Positions 34,740 to 47,600 of a stretch of 64,000 nt of DNA are shown here, in pieces (positions within the stretch are counted from its first letter, which is position 1; every line of letters starts with the position of its first letter). The DNA comes from Cynocephalus volans. Taxonomy: Eukaryota; Chordata; Mammalia; Dermoptera; Cynocephalidae. The stretch lies in contig NC_084466.1 in assembly GCF_027409185.1 (NCBI RefSeq), positions 73,886,501-73,950,500 on the forward strand, given 5' to 3'. The notes below the pieces were generated by a model. That model ran no database searches and had not been told where the DNA came from. It worked only from the letters and a program-made list of their open reading frames with translations. Position numbers and translations under genes: made by a program.

Positions 34740-35320
34740 TAATCCATTCATTCATTCCACAAAATGTCACTGAATCTCTGGCATAAAGCGAGGTGCTGGG
34801 AGTACAGGAATGAAATGTGTCTCCCTATGCTCTGGGAGGGGAGACAAGGCAAGTGGCAGCCAGTTGTCCTGAGGGACACTTACCTGAGAGAGCTGAGGCC
34901 ACAGGTTAGTTCTGAAGAATCACCTCAGAGGTAGCCCAGTGATTAGGAAAGTGGAAACTGTTTTTCAAAAACAGAGCAGTCTGTGGGATGGGTAAAGGGA
35001 CGGAGAACATCCCGTTCAGGGAATGACAGGTTAACTAGAGCAGAAGCCACCAGTGGTGGGCAGGGTCTGACTAATGAAGGGCCTGTGTGCCCCATTTTTT
35101 ATCAAGCGGTGATAAGACATAGAAGAATTTGGTGCAGGAAAGAGATGTCATGAATTTCGTTTCAGAAACTCAGGAAGCAGGGAGGAGGAAACTGAAGGCC
35201 CATGAGGAGGCTGCTACAGGGGTTGATGCAAATGAGAAAGGACAGGGGCTACTCCCAGGCAGTGACAGTGGGATGCCAGGGCAGAGATGGATTCAGGCGT
35301 CAGGAAGATAAGTCCTGTTA
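34740..35320 (+). repeat. unnamed ancient mammalian repeat
   Basis: It begins attcattcattccacaaaat, then gaggtgctgggagtacagga, and includes gaggaggctgctaca. Same loose family as at 49380-50880. The name was not assigned. Confidence 0.4.
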
Positions 35321-36149
35321 TGCTTCATTTCTAGGAGAAATTCTAATTTGACATAGCATCTCAACTTTAAGCACTTTCCGCAGACCTGCTCTAGCCCTAA
35401 ACGTAAGAACTGCCACATCAAATTGTCTATCCCAAACAGATACTGCAATCTTCTCCCTTGACAGCTCTTGCTTTGAGTGCCTGAGGGGAAGAGAGAGAGA
35501 AGAGAAATAATGCTGAAGGAGATGCCATCCCCTGACCTAAATCCCTATGACCCCTTTCTGTTGTCCTTAATCACCCTAAGACAGTGCCATTCTCAAGAGA
35601 GAATGCAGTTTATAACCAAACTTCAAACTTCTTGCCCAAGCACCCTCAAGTTTGAGACACAAAATAAACTGAATTCTTGTTGGTATTTAGTTTTCTAAGT
35701 ATTAAAGATTTTCCACAGAGTCTCAGATCATTGAATTCACATGGAGTGATTCATGTTTCTGATGGAGCACAGAATTTTAAGTGAACCACATTCAGTAGTT
35801 ACACATTTTAACACGCATTAGAAAATACGTAACTAGCACATCACATCCATTATTTCAGGAATATTATTGCCTAGAAGAGCTTAAGTTTAATAAGTCATTT
35901 TAAAGGTTATATCTAGATATGAAAGAAATAATAAAAATGGATAAGTAACTCAAAATTGATGAACACCAATCCAGTCCATTCATGATGAGATTGAAGTTTG
36001 GGAAAACAAGATGCCCACTGTGGAAAAGATGGATCGTTTATCCATACCGAATTCCCCTCTCCTCCCAGATCTTACAACTAAATTACATTTCCCAACCCCT
36101 TGCAGAAAGAATGGGAGTGCCTTCTCCACATTCTCGCTCCTTACCTGCT
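35321..36149. other. intergenic, nothing recognised
   Basis: No gene, RNA or clear repeat. Confidence 0.4.
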
Positions 36150-36600
36150 GCTATGGTTTGAATGTCCCCCCAAAACTCACTGAAGCTTGATCCGCATAGT
36201 AACAGTGGTAAGAGGGTGAGAAATCAGGGTATGGTATTTGAAAGGTAGGGCCTTTGGAAGGTTATTGGATCATGAGGACTCTCATGATGAATGGATTTAT
36301 CCATCCATGGGTTAATGGGTTCATGGTTTAATGGGTTATCATGAAGTAGACTGGGGGCTTGATCGGGAAAGGAAGAAAACACGTGGAAATGCACCTTCCC
36401 CAATGCTCGTGATGTGATTGCCTGTGTTGCCAAGGCACTCTACAGAGAGTACCTACCAAGAAGAAGGCCCTCACCAGATGTGCCCCTGAACTTTGGACTT
36501 CCCAGCCTCCAAAACTGTAAAAAATAAATGTCAATTTCTTATAAATTACCCAGAAGCTTCTTATCTCAGCTACTGTTACAAGCAACAGAAAACTAATAGA
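36150..36600 (+). mobile_element. solo LTR, MaLR-like, diverged
   Basis: tgctatggtttgaatgtccc start, tttggacttcccagcctcca, aactgtaaaaaataaatgtc, and an aagcaacagaaaactaatag end, the same architecture as the LTR at 8509-8933. An internal ATGGGTTxATGG duplication lies near 36300-36340. The TSD was not resolved. Confidence 0.65.
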
Positions 36601-37459
36601 CCTGCCAGATATAAGAATCCAGTGGGGGACTCCTAAGGAAGGATGGCCATGTGGAAACAAAAGTTCCCTTTCCCCAGCACACACTGGAGAGTGATATGAG
36701 AGATAAATCTTTAATGTGGTGAGCCACACAGATTTGGAGATGACTAAAGCAATTAGCATATCCAAATACAACCAGCATCAAACAATTTATAGCCAAGTTG
36801 GAATGAGGATACTGGTCTCCTGTGTAAGCGTCTTTGTTAAGGATGAATTCCTGGGTGAAAAGAGAAAGGCAGTAACTGGCCTTCCACTTCTCAGTTTCAA
36901 TTCCTCCAAAATTAGATGTTGAGAATCACCAGAATTGCAGCAAGTGCACTTTAGATGACACAAGTTTGAAATCAGTATTGTGATATTCTACCCCACAAAT
37001 TGATAACTGGATGTTATTCTCTCTGCTTTCATTGCAAACCAAACCAAGGAGAGAAAATCCTTCCTGGTAGGGTTGAGTTTAGTCAGATGAGACCAAGTTG
37101 ACCCCATTTCCCCCCCTGAGTAGCTGATCCAGATGCAACCTCTTATCTCCAGTTCAATGTGAGGCCAGAGCAGCAGAGCAGGCACCCTGCTGGTACTCTG
37201 GTTCTTTCCTTGAGTCGAACTCCAGCATGACCTTCTCACGACACCAAGGACGTACATAAGTACAGCCCTGCAGCTGGTGGATGCAGAATCCAGGCTTCTA
37301 CTGTGAGCTTGAATGTGAGTGTCCTGACCCACTGTTTCCATTTGCTGAGTTTGGGCTTGATAAAGGGTCAGGCTCAGCTGTCTTCCCAGCATTAGGTACT
37401 ATGCAACTTTGCAACTGTCCATGCAATTAGAAGGAATTCCATTTGATACAGGGGCAAGA
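36601..37459. other. intergenic, nothing recognised
   Basis: Open frames at 36328-36771 and 36988-37392 on the minus strand have no recognisable domain. The first is partly inside the LTR. Confidence 0.4.
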
Positions 37460-37531
37460 GTGTATATATATATATATATTATATATATATATTATATATA
37501 TTATATATATATATAATATATATATATATAT
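37460..37531. repeat. (AT)n-rich palindromic tract
   Basis: About 70 bp of almost pure AT with repeated tatatatattatatata steps. It can fold on itself. Confidence 0.9.
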
Positions 37532-38081
37532 TACATCTGCATCCCAAGAGCAGATTCCCTGCTGGGATTGTAGCTTTTAGTGTCCTCTTTCTTACTTTGC
37601 TTACCAACCGAGGGGGATAAAATGTTGATTTTTGTCTTTGAATGTGGTAGTCCATACATTGAACATAAAGGTGGGATGTCAGCAACAGATATAAATCCCT
37701 GCCCCTGCAGATTCTTCTTGACAATGCAAGAAAAGAGCAACCAATGTGAAGAGTAAACTTTGGAGGAGGTGAGAGAACATTTAGGATAAAAAGTTAATAT
37801 GACTATGGATCAGTTGAGAATATTTATGTATACCCAGTCATGTGTCAATTAACAATGAGGATACATTCTGAAAAATGTGTCTTTTAGGAGATTTTATCAT
37901 AGTGTGAACATCATAGAGTGTATTTACACAAACCTAGATGGTATAGCCTACTACACACCTAGGCTACAAACCTGTACAGCATGTTACTGTACTGAATACT
38001 GTAGGGTATTGTAATACAATGGTATTTGTATATATAAACATAGAAAAGGATATGGTAAAAATATGATATAAAAGATAAAAA

Positions 38082-39025
38082 TGCTCAATTCACTAATCAT
38101 CAGGGAAATGCAAATCAAAATCACACTGAGATATCATCTCATTCCAGTTAGACTGGCTATTATCAAAAAGACAAAATAAATGCTGGTGAAGATGCAGAGA
38201 AAGGAGAGCCTTCCTACACTGTTGGTAAGACTGTAAACTAGTACAGCCATTTTGGAAAACAGTATGAAAATTTCTCAAATAACTACAGAGCTACCATATG
38301 ACCCAGAAATCCCATTACTGGGTATATACCCAAAGGAATGGAAACCATCATATCAAAGGGATACCCGCACTCCCATGTTTATCATATCTCTGTTCACAAT
38401 GCCAAGATATGGAACCAACTTAAATGTCCATCAACAGATGATGGGATAAAGAAAATGTAGTATATATACACAGTGAAATACTACTCAGCCATAAAAAAGA
38501 ATGAAATTCTGCCGTTTGCAGCAAAATGGATGAGCTTGGAGAAAATTAAGTTAAGTGAAATAAGCCAGGCACAGAAAGAGAAATACCACATGTTCTTACT
38601 CATATGTGGGAGCTAAAAAAGAGAACAAAACAAAACAGAAAACAAATAAATAATAATATACTAATAAATTGAACTGTTAAAAGGAGAGAGAAGAACTGTG
38701 ATTACTAGAGGCAGGGAAGAGGAGAGGGGAAGGGGAATAGTAAGAGGTTGGTTAATGGATACAAAATTACAGCGAGATAGGAAAATTAAGCCCTATTGGT
38801 GTACAGTCGACCCAGAAATCTATAATTAATAATGACTTACTGCATGTTACCAACTAGCAGAGAGGAGATCAAATGTGCACATCACAAAGAAATGATCAAG
38901 TTTTACAATGATGAATATGTTCATTACCCTAAACAGATCAGCACACATTGTATACATATATTGAAATATAATTCTGTACCCCATAAATATGTATAATCAA
39001 TATGTTTTAATAAAAAAAAAATTTT
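38082..39025 (+). mobile_element. L1 3' fragment (ORF2 end plus 3'UTR)
   Basis: It starts in the last part of ORF2 (tgggtatatacccaaaggaa, then cactgttcacaatgccaa) and continues through a 3'UTR to an A-run at 39011-39020. A 10-bp TSD aagataaaaa lies at 38072-38081 and 39026-39035. The frame is broken. Confidence 0.85.
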
Positions 39026-39291
39026 AAGATAAAAAGTGGTACACCTGTACAGGGCACTTACCATGAATGAAGCTTGCAGGACTGGACATTGCTCCAGGTG
39101 AGTCAGTGAGTGGTGAATGTGAAGGTCTAGGACACTACTGCACACACTGTAGACTTTATACACACTGAGCACTTAGGCTACACTACATTTATAAAAATAA
39201 AGGAACTGCGCTATGACATTAGGATGTTACGTCCACATCACCAGGCAGTAGGAATTTTTCAGTTCCAGTGTAAACCTTTTTTTCATTATAA

Positions 39292-39440
39292 TAATACATT
39301 TTCTAATCCAATGCATCCAAAATATTAGTTTGACATATAATCTATATAGAATATTTGGAAGTGACATCATCAAGATGGAGGAATAGACGATTCCTAGCAT
39401 CGCTCCTCCCCACGAGTAACCAATTTACAATTATTAAAAG
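39292..39440 (+). repeat. two old repeat pieces nested in the DNA transposon
   Basis: 39292-39358 resembles the later part of the unnamed repeat seen at 7813-7894 (ccaaaatatt, gacatataatct). 39358-39440 resembles an old L1 5' end (catcaagatggaggaatag then gctcctccccacgagtaacc). Confidence 0.5.
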
Positions 39441-39522
39441 CAAACCCGGAATAATCTTACAGGATCACTATTGTATACACAGTTTGTTATTGACCCAAAG
39501 GTCATTATGTGGCGCATGACTG

Positions 39523-40010
39523 CTTGCAGTGTGTAGCCGAAACTACATAACAACCAGCCAACATTCCACAGTGTGTTTATTGCAATGTTCGGGAATGGCT
39601 CTCTCCTTCACTAATGAGCTAGTCAATCAAGTTTATAGTTAGCAAACAAGTTGATGCAAATAACAGCGTCCTGACTGATGTAAGTAAACCCAGTGCCGCT
39701 CACAGGAAGTCCAGTCAGGGGCAAGCGCAGGAGCCCACAACCAAGGAAAAACAGCACCTCCCCTAGCAAGTGATGGGCCCACTGGCTCGGTCAGCCACTT
39801 ACCTACCTCAGAAAACTTCATCTTCATAAAACATTCCATCTACAGACCCTGTTTTGATTCTGTGACCCATGACCTCTTTGCCAGGTCCCCTTGCAAGCAG
39901 CCTCTCAGGCTTTTCCCCTGGGACCTCCCCTGTCATTACTCTGGCTAACTGAGCACTGACCACTCAGTGTTTCAAAAATTACCATCAAGTCCAGCAAACC
40001 CTGAAGAAAG
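39523..40010. other. intergenic, nothing recognised
   Basis: No gene or clear repeat before the SINE at 40011. Confidence 0.4.
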
Positions 40011-40107
40011 GTGGAGCTCAGATGGTTAGAGAGCAGCCTTGTAACACCAAGGTCAAGGGGCTTGGTTCCATACCAGCCAGCAACCAAAAAACAAAAATCA
40101 AAAAAAA
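40011..40107 (+). repeat. CYN-like tRNA-Ile SINE, 5'-truncated
   Basis: gtggagctcagatggttaga, taacaccaaggtcaaggggc, and ccataccagccagc followed by an A-rich tail. The box A region is damaged. Confidence 0.75.
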
Positions 40108-43079
40108 GTAAGACATAGTAGAAATAAACTACTCCCTGTCTAAAGTAAGTTCATATACTTTCTCAGACTAAAAAAGAGGTCTTTTGTGAAGTAAAAAACC
40201 ATCTCGGAAAATGTCAGGACTTGTATGCTGGGCCTTGTCCTGGATCCATGATGCTAAGTGAGGTCACAGTCACGGTCTCTGAGGAGCACCTCCCATGCCT
40301 CAGGCACCCACCCCCAAGGTCCTGACACATGGTACAGAAGGCCCCACAGCAGCACAGGCAAGGGCACTCTCGGCCAGATAGTACACACTCCCATTTTGAA
40401 GTTTTAGTGATGCAATATGTCTAAATGTTTTAACCCTGGTGGCAAAAGCTTACTGGGGAAACAGAAACAACATAATACTTTCTTGGGCTCATCCCCTTTC
40501 TTGGGCTTTTGCTCCAGATAACAAGTTGACAAATGCTGTTCCCACAGTGCTGTCTCCCTTGGCTCATGGTCATGTATGAGTTCCTCAGAAAGGTCTGGAC
40601 CTGTATGAAGCCACAGGCCAAAAAGCATCCGGAGGCAGACAGAGGTGGCACTCCTACACCCACAGCCCTGTCCTGACCAATTCCTTTGCTGGGATGTCTG
40701 GCAAGTAGTGGGTGCGGCTGCGTGGGAAGAAAGGTGTGGAAAGGTCAAGCATGGTGTATTCATATAAAACTATACAATTCTACTTGCTCAACACAGATAA
40801 TCTCAAAATCAACGTGTATCACTGAAAGATCTGAGAGACAGTAAATACCATTAAATTTTAAAAACAAGCATTATTGTTTATAGACATAGTCTTATGACAT
40901 ATAAAAGCCATGCATGGATGGATCAACACCAAATCCGGGGGAGAAAGAGAATGGGTTAAAAGAAGGGACACACAGAAGGTTGCTATTTTCTCTTAAGCTG
41001 GGTAGGAGGTACACAGGTGGGTCTTCTATTTCTATTTCTAAATTTAAAAATATGTATGATTAATACATGCCAATTTAAAACATTAATACATTTAAAAGTA
41101 AATAAAGTATATCAGGGACACAAAAAAGTAATAAGAAAAAGGAAGTCAAAGGCAAGGACCTGTTCTTTGCAACCAGTGGGTGTGTGTTGGGGGTAGGAAT
41201 GGGGTGTGTGCAAACCACTGACAGCAGAGAACATAAGGGCTCTGTGTTCAGACCTCTAAGTCACAGAGTGTGGCTTTGTAACCTAGAATCGGGCTAAATT
41301 TTGGATCTAGTTTTAGAAACAAAAACCTCTTTTGCAAAATAATTTGCAATGGAGGACTTATTTCTACAAGGTCCCTACTTGATAAAGCAAAACATTGTAA
41401 AACAAGAACATTACTAGTGAAACAAAGTGTTCTTGTGTCTGGGTCCAGTTAGAGACAGACTCACCCATCACAGGGAAGTAGTAGAGAATGAGAGGAAGCT
41501 TCCCTGGCCAAGTTGATCACATCTTGAAGGCTTTAAGGGGACAAACACAGCACTTCTGCCAAAATCTTAGCCAGAATTGGCCCTCTTCCACTGCCCTTTT
41601 GGGAGGGGACAATTTATCTGTGACATTGCCAAGTGCAAAAGAATAATTGGAAAGTTCAGCATATCCTAGTACACACAGTGAACAGAAACATACCCAGGCA
41701 TAAATTAGAATGTGAGATTACAAGTTGCTGATTGCATAAGAACAGAGAATTCAGTATTAATACAGGACCTGTATCCCTTTTGTGAAACGTATGCAATAAA
41801 TGTCAAAACACTTAGGGAAATGTTGATTTCTTCATTGGAACCAGAAATGGAGACACCTGGAGAATGTTTATCTGCAGGAGAAAAAAAAAAGGGGCAATGC
41901 TAAAACCCTTTAAGAACCTGTGGGTACTTTAAAATAAAAATTCTTCATAAAATATTTAAAATATGGTTGTATTTCCACATTTATAACTTCATTAAAGCTT
42001 GAAACAAACAGAAGTTGGAGTGAATTTCATCTACTCTGATTTTACCAAAACCTACCTGAGTCTAGCCTTTTCTGCCTAAGGGAATCTAGAAAACACATAT
42101 TTATTCTTTTCTTGCCTCCCCAGAGCTAAATGGGTTGAGCCCTGGGGCAGGGGAGGCCCATCCCCCAGAGGCACACCCAGCGCAGAAGGTCAAGTGCTTC
42201 CAGGACCTACTGGCCCAGGGCTACGAATTTGGGGATTAACAAACAGTACAAACACAAAGTTCATATTCAATCCCCAAAAAGCGCCACTCACCCTCAAGGC
42301 CAAATCTACTCCTGTTTTTCCTTCCAGTGTTTAAAGTCAAAGCATTTGTTTTGTTTTGTTTTGTTTTCAATTTCCCCCCATTGTATCCTACATAAGTGTT
42401 GTTGAAAGGTGCCAATATGGATGTGTAGTGAAGTGAACTGTACAACCATGGATAATTCAAGCTACAGCAAAGTTTAGGATGGATATCTCCCAAGGGATGT
42501 ATATATATGAAGGGTTTGTTTCATTATTCTGATGAAATTTGAAATTTATATGGTGAAATTTGCTTTTTCTACCTCCCAAAGCATCTTCTAAGACTTAAAT
42601 ATACGACTATCCTTAACGGGTGCCTAAATCAAAACTGAAAATAGACATAATGGCATCCCTTTACAAATGAGCATGACATCCCTGGAGTAGAATTAAATGT
42701 AAATCACCCCTAAGAGGTATTTGACCTCATTTTGGCCTCAACCCACTGTCCTACCGACTAGGGTTGTGGAGAGAAGCTAGAATAAGTAGTGATTGCTCGT
42801 ATCCCTTCACCAATCTGTCTGAGATGACACCTCCTTCCTTTGCCAATCTATAGAGAGCTACTGGAGAGTAAAGAGACAGGAAGGAAAAAGCCTTAGGGTA
42901 GCCATTTACCAAACATGAAAATCCCTGGATGCCAAACAACATTAATCCTAATAGCCTGTCACATTTATAAAACCAATTTAGAAGAAGGCTTGAAATAGAG
43001 ACGATGCTTATAATACTCTCAACTAAAGTTCCAGTTAAGTGTGTCAGCCATGCTAATTAGTAAATAAACCTAACACATG
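40108..43079. other. intergenic sequence downstream of CCNA1
   Basis: Nothing nameable was recognised. A short (TTTTG)n is at 42341-42367. A 119-codon minus-strand frame (40404-40763) has no recognised domain. A promoter-like or exon-like structure is not evident. Confidence 0.4.
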
Positions 43080-43095
43080 GTCATATGGAAAATTG

Positions 43096-43101
43096 TTTAT
43101 T
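43096..43101 (-). terminator. CCNA1 polyadenylation signal (AATAAA)
   Basis: tttatt on the plus strand reads AATAAA on the minus strand, about 190 nt after the CCNA1 stop codon. It is the first good signal downstream, so the mRNA probably ends at about 43075-43090. Confidence 0.6.
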
Positions 43102-43288
43102 CTTTAAAAAATGTTAGACTATATTACAAGCTACTAAAGCCTAAGAAAACCTAAATACATTTACATTTTTTAAAATGTCATCTATATTGTAGTAACTTTA
43201 GTTGACCCGACCTTCAGAAACCTATGAAAATTAAGAGCAATTCTGCTGGCCTGGAGGCTAAGTTCTGGAAGGACTTCAGTTCTGAAAC

Positions 43289-43340
43289 TTATTGTAGCGG
43301 AAGAACTGCAGGTGGTTCCATGAGGGACACATGCAGGTAC
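43289..43340 (-). CDS. CCNA1: CCNA1 last coding exon (exon 9)
   Basis: The acceptor tttcag precedes G, which completes the Lys codon split from exon 8. It then encodes [16 protein letters not shown] and TAA at 43291-43289. This C-terminal tail is characteristic of cyclin A1. Confidence 0.93.
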
Positions 43341-44575
43341 CTGAAATGAGACCCAAAGCAAGGCGGGTCAGCACAAACCAAGGACTTCAGTTTTGTGAAA
43401 TCTCAGGCCACAGAAAACCTTCTAGTAGTTTTAACAGAATGGAAGAAAGCTGGCAGACTATGACTGTGTAGTACACTGTCAAATTATAAATCTAGGCCTC
43501 TTCAAATTGATTTTCTTGATTTAATATGTAACTTCCCAACCTAGCACCAGATAGATAATTTGTTCTGTTTCTAATTCTGACATTACTATAATCCATTAAG
43601 CTTTAAATAGAGAACCATGGTAAGGAAATGTCAGTAAACTTACTTGGAAGCCTTATACTTCTCCCTAATTGCTTGCTGAGGTCGATGGGGTATATTGAGG
43701 CATGCTTTATGAAGCTCACTCAGACAAGGCACAATTTCACTTAATGAATAGCCTGTAAATGCAGCAAGGGTTTCTGGCTAATCAAAACAAAAGAAAAAAA
43801 TTGCTTCATTTAACTTTATAAGATATTAGAAATCTGAAGATAACTGATTATGAAATGAAGGGAAATAATCCCTTAGAAGGACCCACATTGCTCTCAAAAG
43901 AAACCGTAACCTCCTTCAGAAACTTTAGATATAAAACATGAGAAACAACAGTCAGAGTTCTAAATTTGCTCTTGTTATAAATTTATAATGTTCAATTTGG
44001 AGTTGGATCACTTTCCCTGTTCCCTCATGAGCAGGAGTTTAACTGGTCCTTAAAGAACTCTGCTTGCCTGATCATCCTATTTGTATAGAATATAAAAGAT
44101 TCTTAGTCAAAATGCAGCATGAGAAATAAGTGTTCCAGAAAATAAAGATAGACACTCCACTTCTTTTGTCACAGCAGTGAGCCTTCAGAACCGACCCCAG
44201 GGGTCCGTTCCTGATCTTGCCACCTTTCCGGGAAAGAGGCAACACTGACTGCACTGTTCTCTTCAAAGCCTGGTGCAATCTTCTAGCCATCCTAATTGGA
44301 CCCAGGTTTTCTTACACACAGGGAAAGAGTCAGCAACTTTTGCACGAAGTGGTCAATGATTGAACCTCAAGGGCACTGAGGTTTCTGGGTCTGTTTCTGC
44401 TGAATGATCATGCCATTGACTTCTTGCCATCTCTGCTTCCCACAGAGCAAAACCATAGAGTCAAAGCCATGAAGGCTGACCTGCAAGACTCAGCAGCAGT
44501 TTGCAGCCTGCTGTCAAGATAACCAGTTCCAATAACTCCCAGGTCACAGGTTCGGATCCCCACACAAGTAAGCCG

Positions 44576-44648
<73 letters not shown>

Positions 44649-47600
44649 AGTTTCTTATTAAACTACCCTGCCCTTACAAGAGGCCCTTGAATTTCATCTA
44701 GAAAGAAGTTGGAATCTTACCCAGAAGTGCCTATTCACAGTATAGTTTGCCAGGCAATAAGCTGCTGCAGCTATCAGTGAAGGAAGATATTTCAAGAATG
44801 GGTCAGCTTCAAGTAGACTCAGTTCTGCTACATACTAAGCACAAGAGAGAAAAATCTCATTGGAATTACAAATTTGACTGAGGCCAAATTTGACTAAGGT
44901 TACAAGTAAACCTAGAAATGTCAAGGGAAAAAATTGTGTCTTATCTTTGTTCAACTAGCATCTAGGGTTGAACAAAGAAATAGATACTCAAAATTATTCA
45001 CTGCGTTAATAATTGCTATGCCTGGCCAAAAACAGAATGATTTATATTGTAATAAAATTTCAATATATAAGTATTTGGCCTGCCCACATAGTATATGTCA
45101 TAAGTTACTTTTCTTGTCTTAAGCTAGTAGTTCAGGTTTACATTGATCCGGTAAAGTAGCATTGCTCCAACAGCTGGAATGGAAACAGAGCCTTCAGCCA
45201 AAAGGCAAAAACATGACCATATTAAAGCTATTAATTTATCAGGCAAATGCATGCAGCTCAGAGGCTAGAACAGTACCAATGGGAACATAGATTAGAAGAA
45301 ACATACTGGGAAATTTATGTAGACGTTCTTATTACTCTCTGCATAGCATATAAGTACCAGATATCCTAGAACATAATGGTTACCAAGTTGATCAAATCAA
45401 TATTTTAATGCCTTCAACTAAAGCTCTATAATTCCAAATGACCAAATAATGCTTCATTACTCAATATGTTAGGATGAGATTACAACCAAATTAAACTACA
45501 TTTACTTTGTTCCCATTCTGTAAATCTAAGATGTGTTGCTTGCACGTGGGGTATATCCAACAAGAGAACAGTTTCCAAGCTTAAATTTTTCTAATAGTTG
45601 GTGATTAACCATCCGTGCCTGCCAAATGTAGTCAATAGTAATGTCTTGTAACCAGATGTCATGTTCTTAAAATTAGCATTCTTCCACTGCTAAAAAGTTT
45701 TTCTGGGCCCGTGACAAAAAAACTAAAAAGAAATGAAGAACTGAAGGATGACTGGGAAAAGCTGCTTTTTACCCTCCTTGGCACCAGAAGTTTCTGGAAG
45801 CCATGTGGCATGCATACCTTGGCCAGGTTCTCAGTTCTGACACATACTCCTTGCCGCCTTAAGTACTGAAGGAGAAACTGGTTGGTGGTGGGTACTGTCA
45901 GATTAAAAGCTAGGACTTTCAGGAGCAGGTGTTCCATTCTCAACAGTTGTTGTTTCGTGTACGTATCATCAGTTATGTAGACAAATTCGTCTACCTCAGG
46001 TGGATATATTTCTTCATATTTCCTGGGAAAGGTAAAGAGTTTTTAGAAATAAAGCTTGGAACCTATGGCTTTACTTTCTGTGCTACCACAAGCCAAGCCT
46101 CTCAGCATGGCCCTTGCAAACTTCTTTACTTTCTACCCAGATATCCACTTAAATACGACTGGGCTATGAAGATACTAGGAGCTTGTTTCCAGACCAAGAA
46201 CATGAGTATTACAAGGATATGCTGTACTTCCTGATAGGAATAGTAACCAAAACAATCTCTAACTGAGAATTTTAGGTTTTGGCCTCTGATACACTGAAAG
46301 ACTCTGAATGACAGACACTACAGGCAAATTCCTATTAATTCTATAGGTCTCCCATCATTTTGTGGAAAAGAACAGTATGATGAACACAATGACAGAAAAA
46401 AAATTCCATAGGCCTTTGGGTTTTAAAAAGATCATATTTAACCTTCTCTTAAATTAGCAAGTGATGCTATATAGCCAAAAGAAAGATGATATAGTATCAC
46501 TATCATCAATTCTTTCCTTCTGCTTTTGTTTCTACTTTCTTTAGGAGAATTTTGACCATTTTTTACACTGTAATAACTAGAATGTTTCAGACCAGAAGAA
46601 CAGAAAGGAAACTACCACTCAGCAACATGTCATTTAAAGGCAGCTCGGCCACAAACCAGCTTTCTTTTGCCACACAATTAAGTATTGTTATGAATGACTG
46701 ATAGTAACAGGAACCAGCTAGAATAGTTTATTCATTGTAACCAGGTAAACTGTATTATTATGGGGCATGTGCTACATCATGAAGACAGTTTTTATATAAC
46801 CAAAATCACTTTAATAGGACTTTTACTTGTGTTAGAATACAGCCAAAAGACTAAACAGCAAAGTAGTTAAATTAGATCTTGAATTTGAGCTGATGGCTGC
46901 GTTAGTCATGATACTGGATTTGTTGCTATAAATCTCTGAATTGAAGAGTGAACATGTGGGTAAAATTCATTTTCTCAGTAAATCCTGTAAAGGTGACGAT
47001 CTTTTATCAAAAGAGGCATGAACAGTTCTAATTATCAAGTACTGCATTGCTTCAATAAATGGGGTAAAAATCAAGTGTTTTGACAGGTGGTAGTTGAACA
47101 TTATTCAAGCTGAAAGAACACTTACGAAGCCAGAAGAATAGCTGCTGTTCCTACAAGCTGCAATTTCCCTCTCAGAACAGACATGCAGGAAAGAAACCTG
47201 TCCAGGAAGTTGACAGCCAGGTACAGAGTCTCCGCTCGAAGTTTGTACTCCTCACCAACCTCCACCAGCCAGTCCACCAGAATCGTACGCATGCTTTCTG
47301 TGATATCCAGTTGTTTCTTCATGTAGTGTGCTTTGGGTCTGTATCTTCTCTGTTTGGGCAAAGAGTTTTGATATTTAAACAGTTGCAGTATCAGAAAGAT
47401 ACAGTTGCTATTTTAAAAAATCTCATAAGCAAAGGTTAGAATACTATTTCAGAGTCAAAAAATCTTTATCATAAGAAAGAAAGTGTGAAATTCTGATTCT
47501 GTGGTGTAATTAGTTAAGAAATAACAAGGTAGGAGAAAAGTAGTGGTATGGGTCATTCCTAAGAGTGGACTACTTAATATACAAATCCTTTGAATCATGT

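Larger units (their letters stand above)
37835..39522. mobile_element. DNA transposon with inverted ends, interrupted by L1
   Basis: The left end cagtcatgtgtcaattaac (37835) and the reverse complement of the right end cattatgtggcgcatgactg (39503-39522) are inverted repeats. Internal parts such as acatcatagagtgtatttac, gatggtatagcctactacac and ggcacttaccatgaatg belong to a known, fairly young mammalian DNA transposon. The exact family name is not certain. An L1 tail occupies 38082-39025, and two short older repeat pieces occupy about 39262-39450. Confidence 0.7.

Noticed and set aside
47122..47361. Cyclin A2 (CCNA2) instead of A1
   Set aside because: Key residues ([24 protein letters not shown]-type C-terminus, N-terminal MHCSSS) fit A1, and the multi-exon structure excludes a processed copy.
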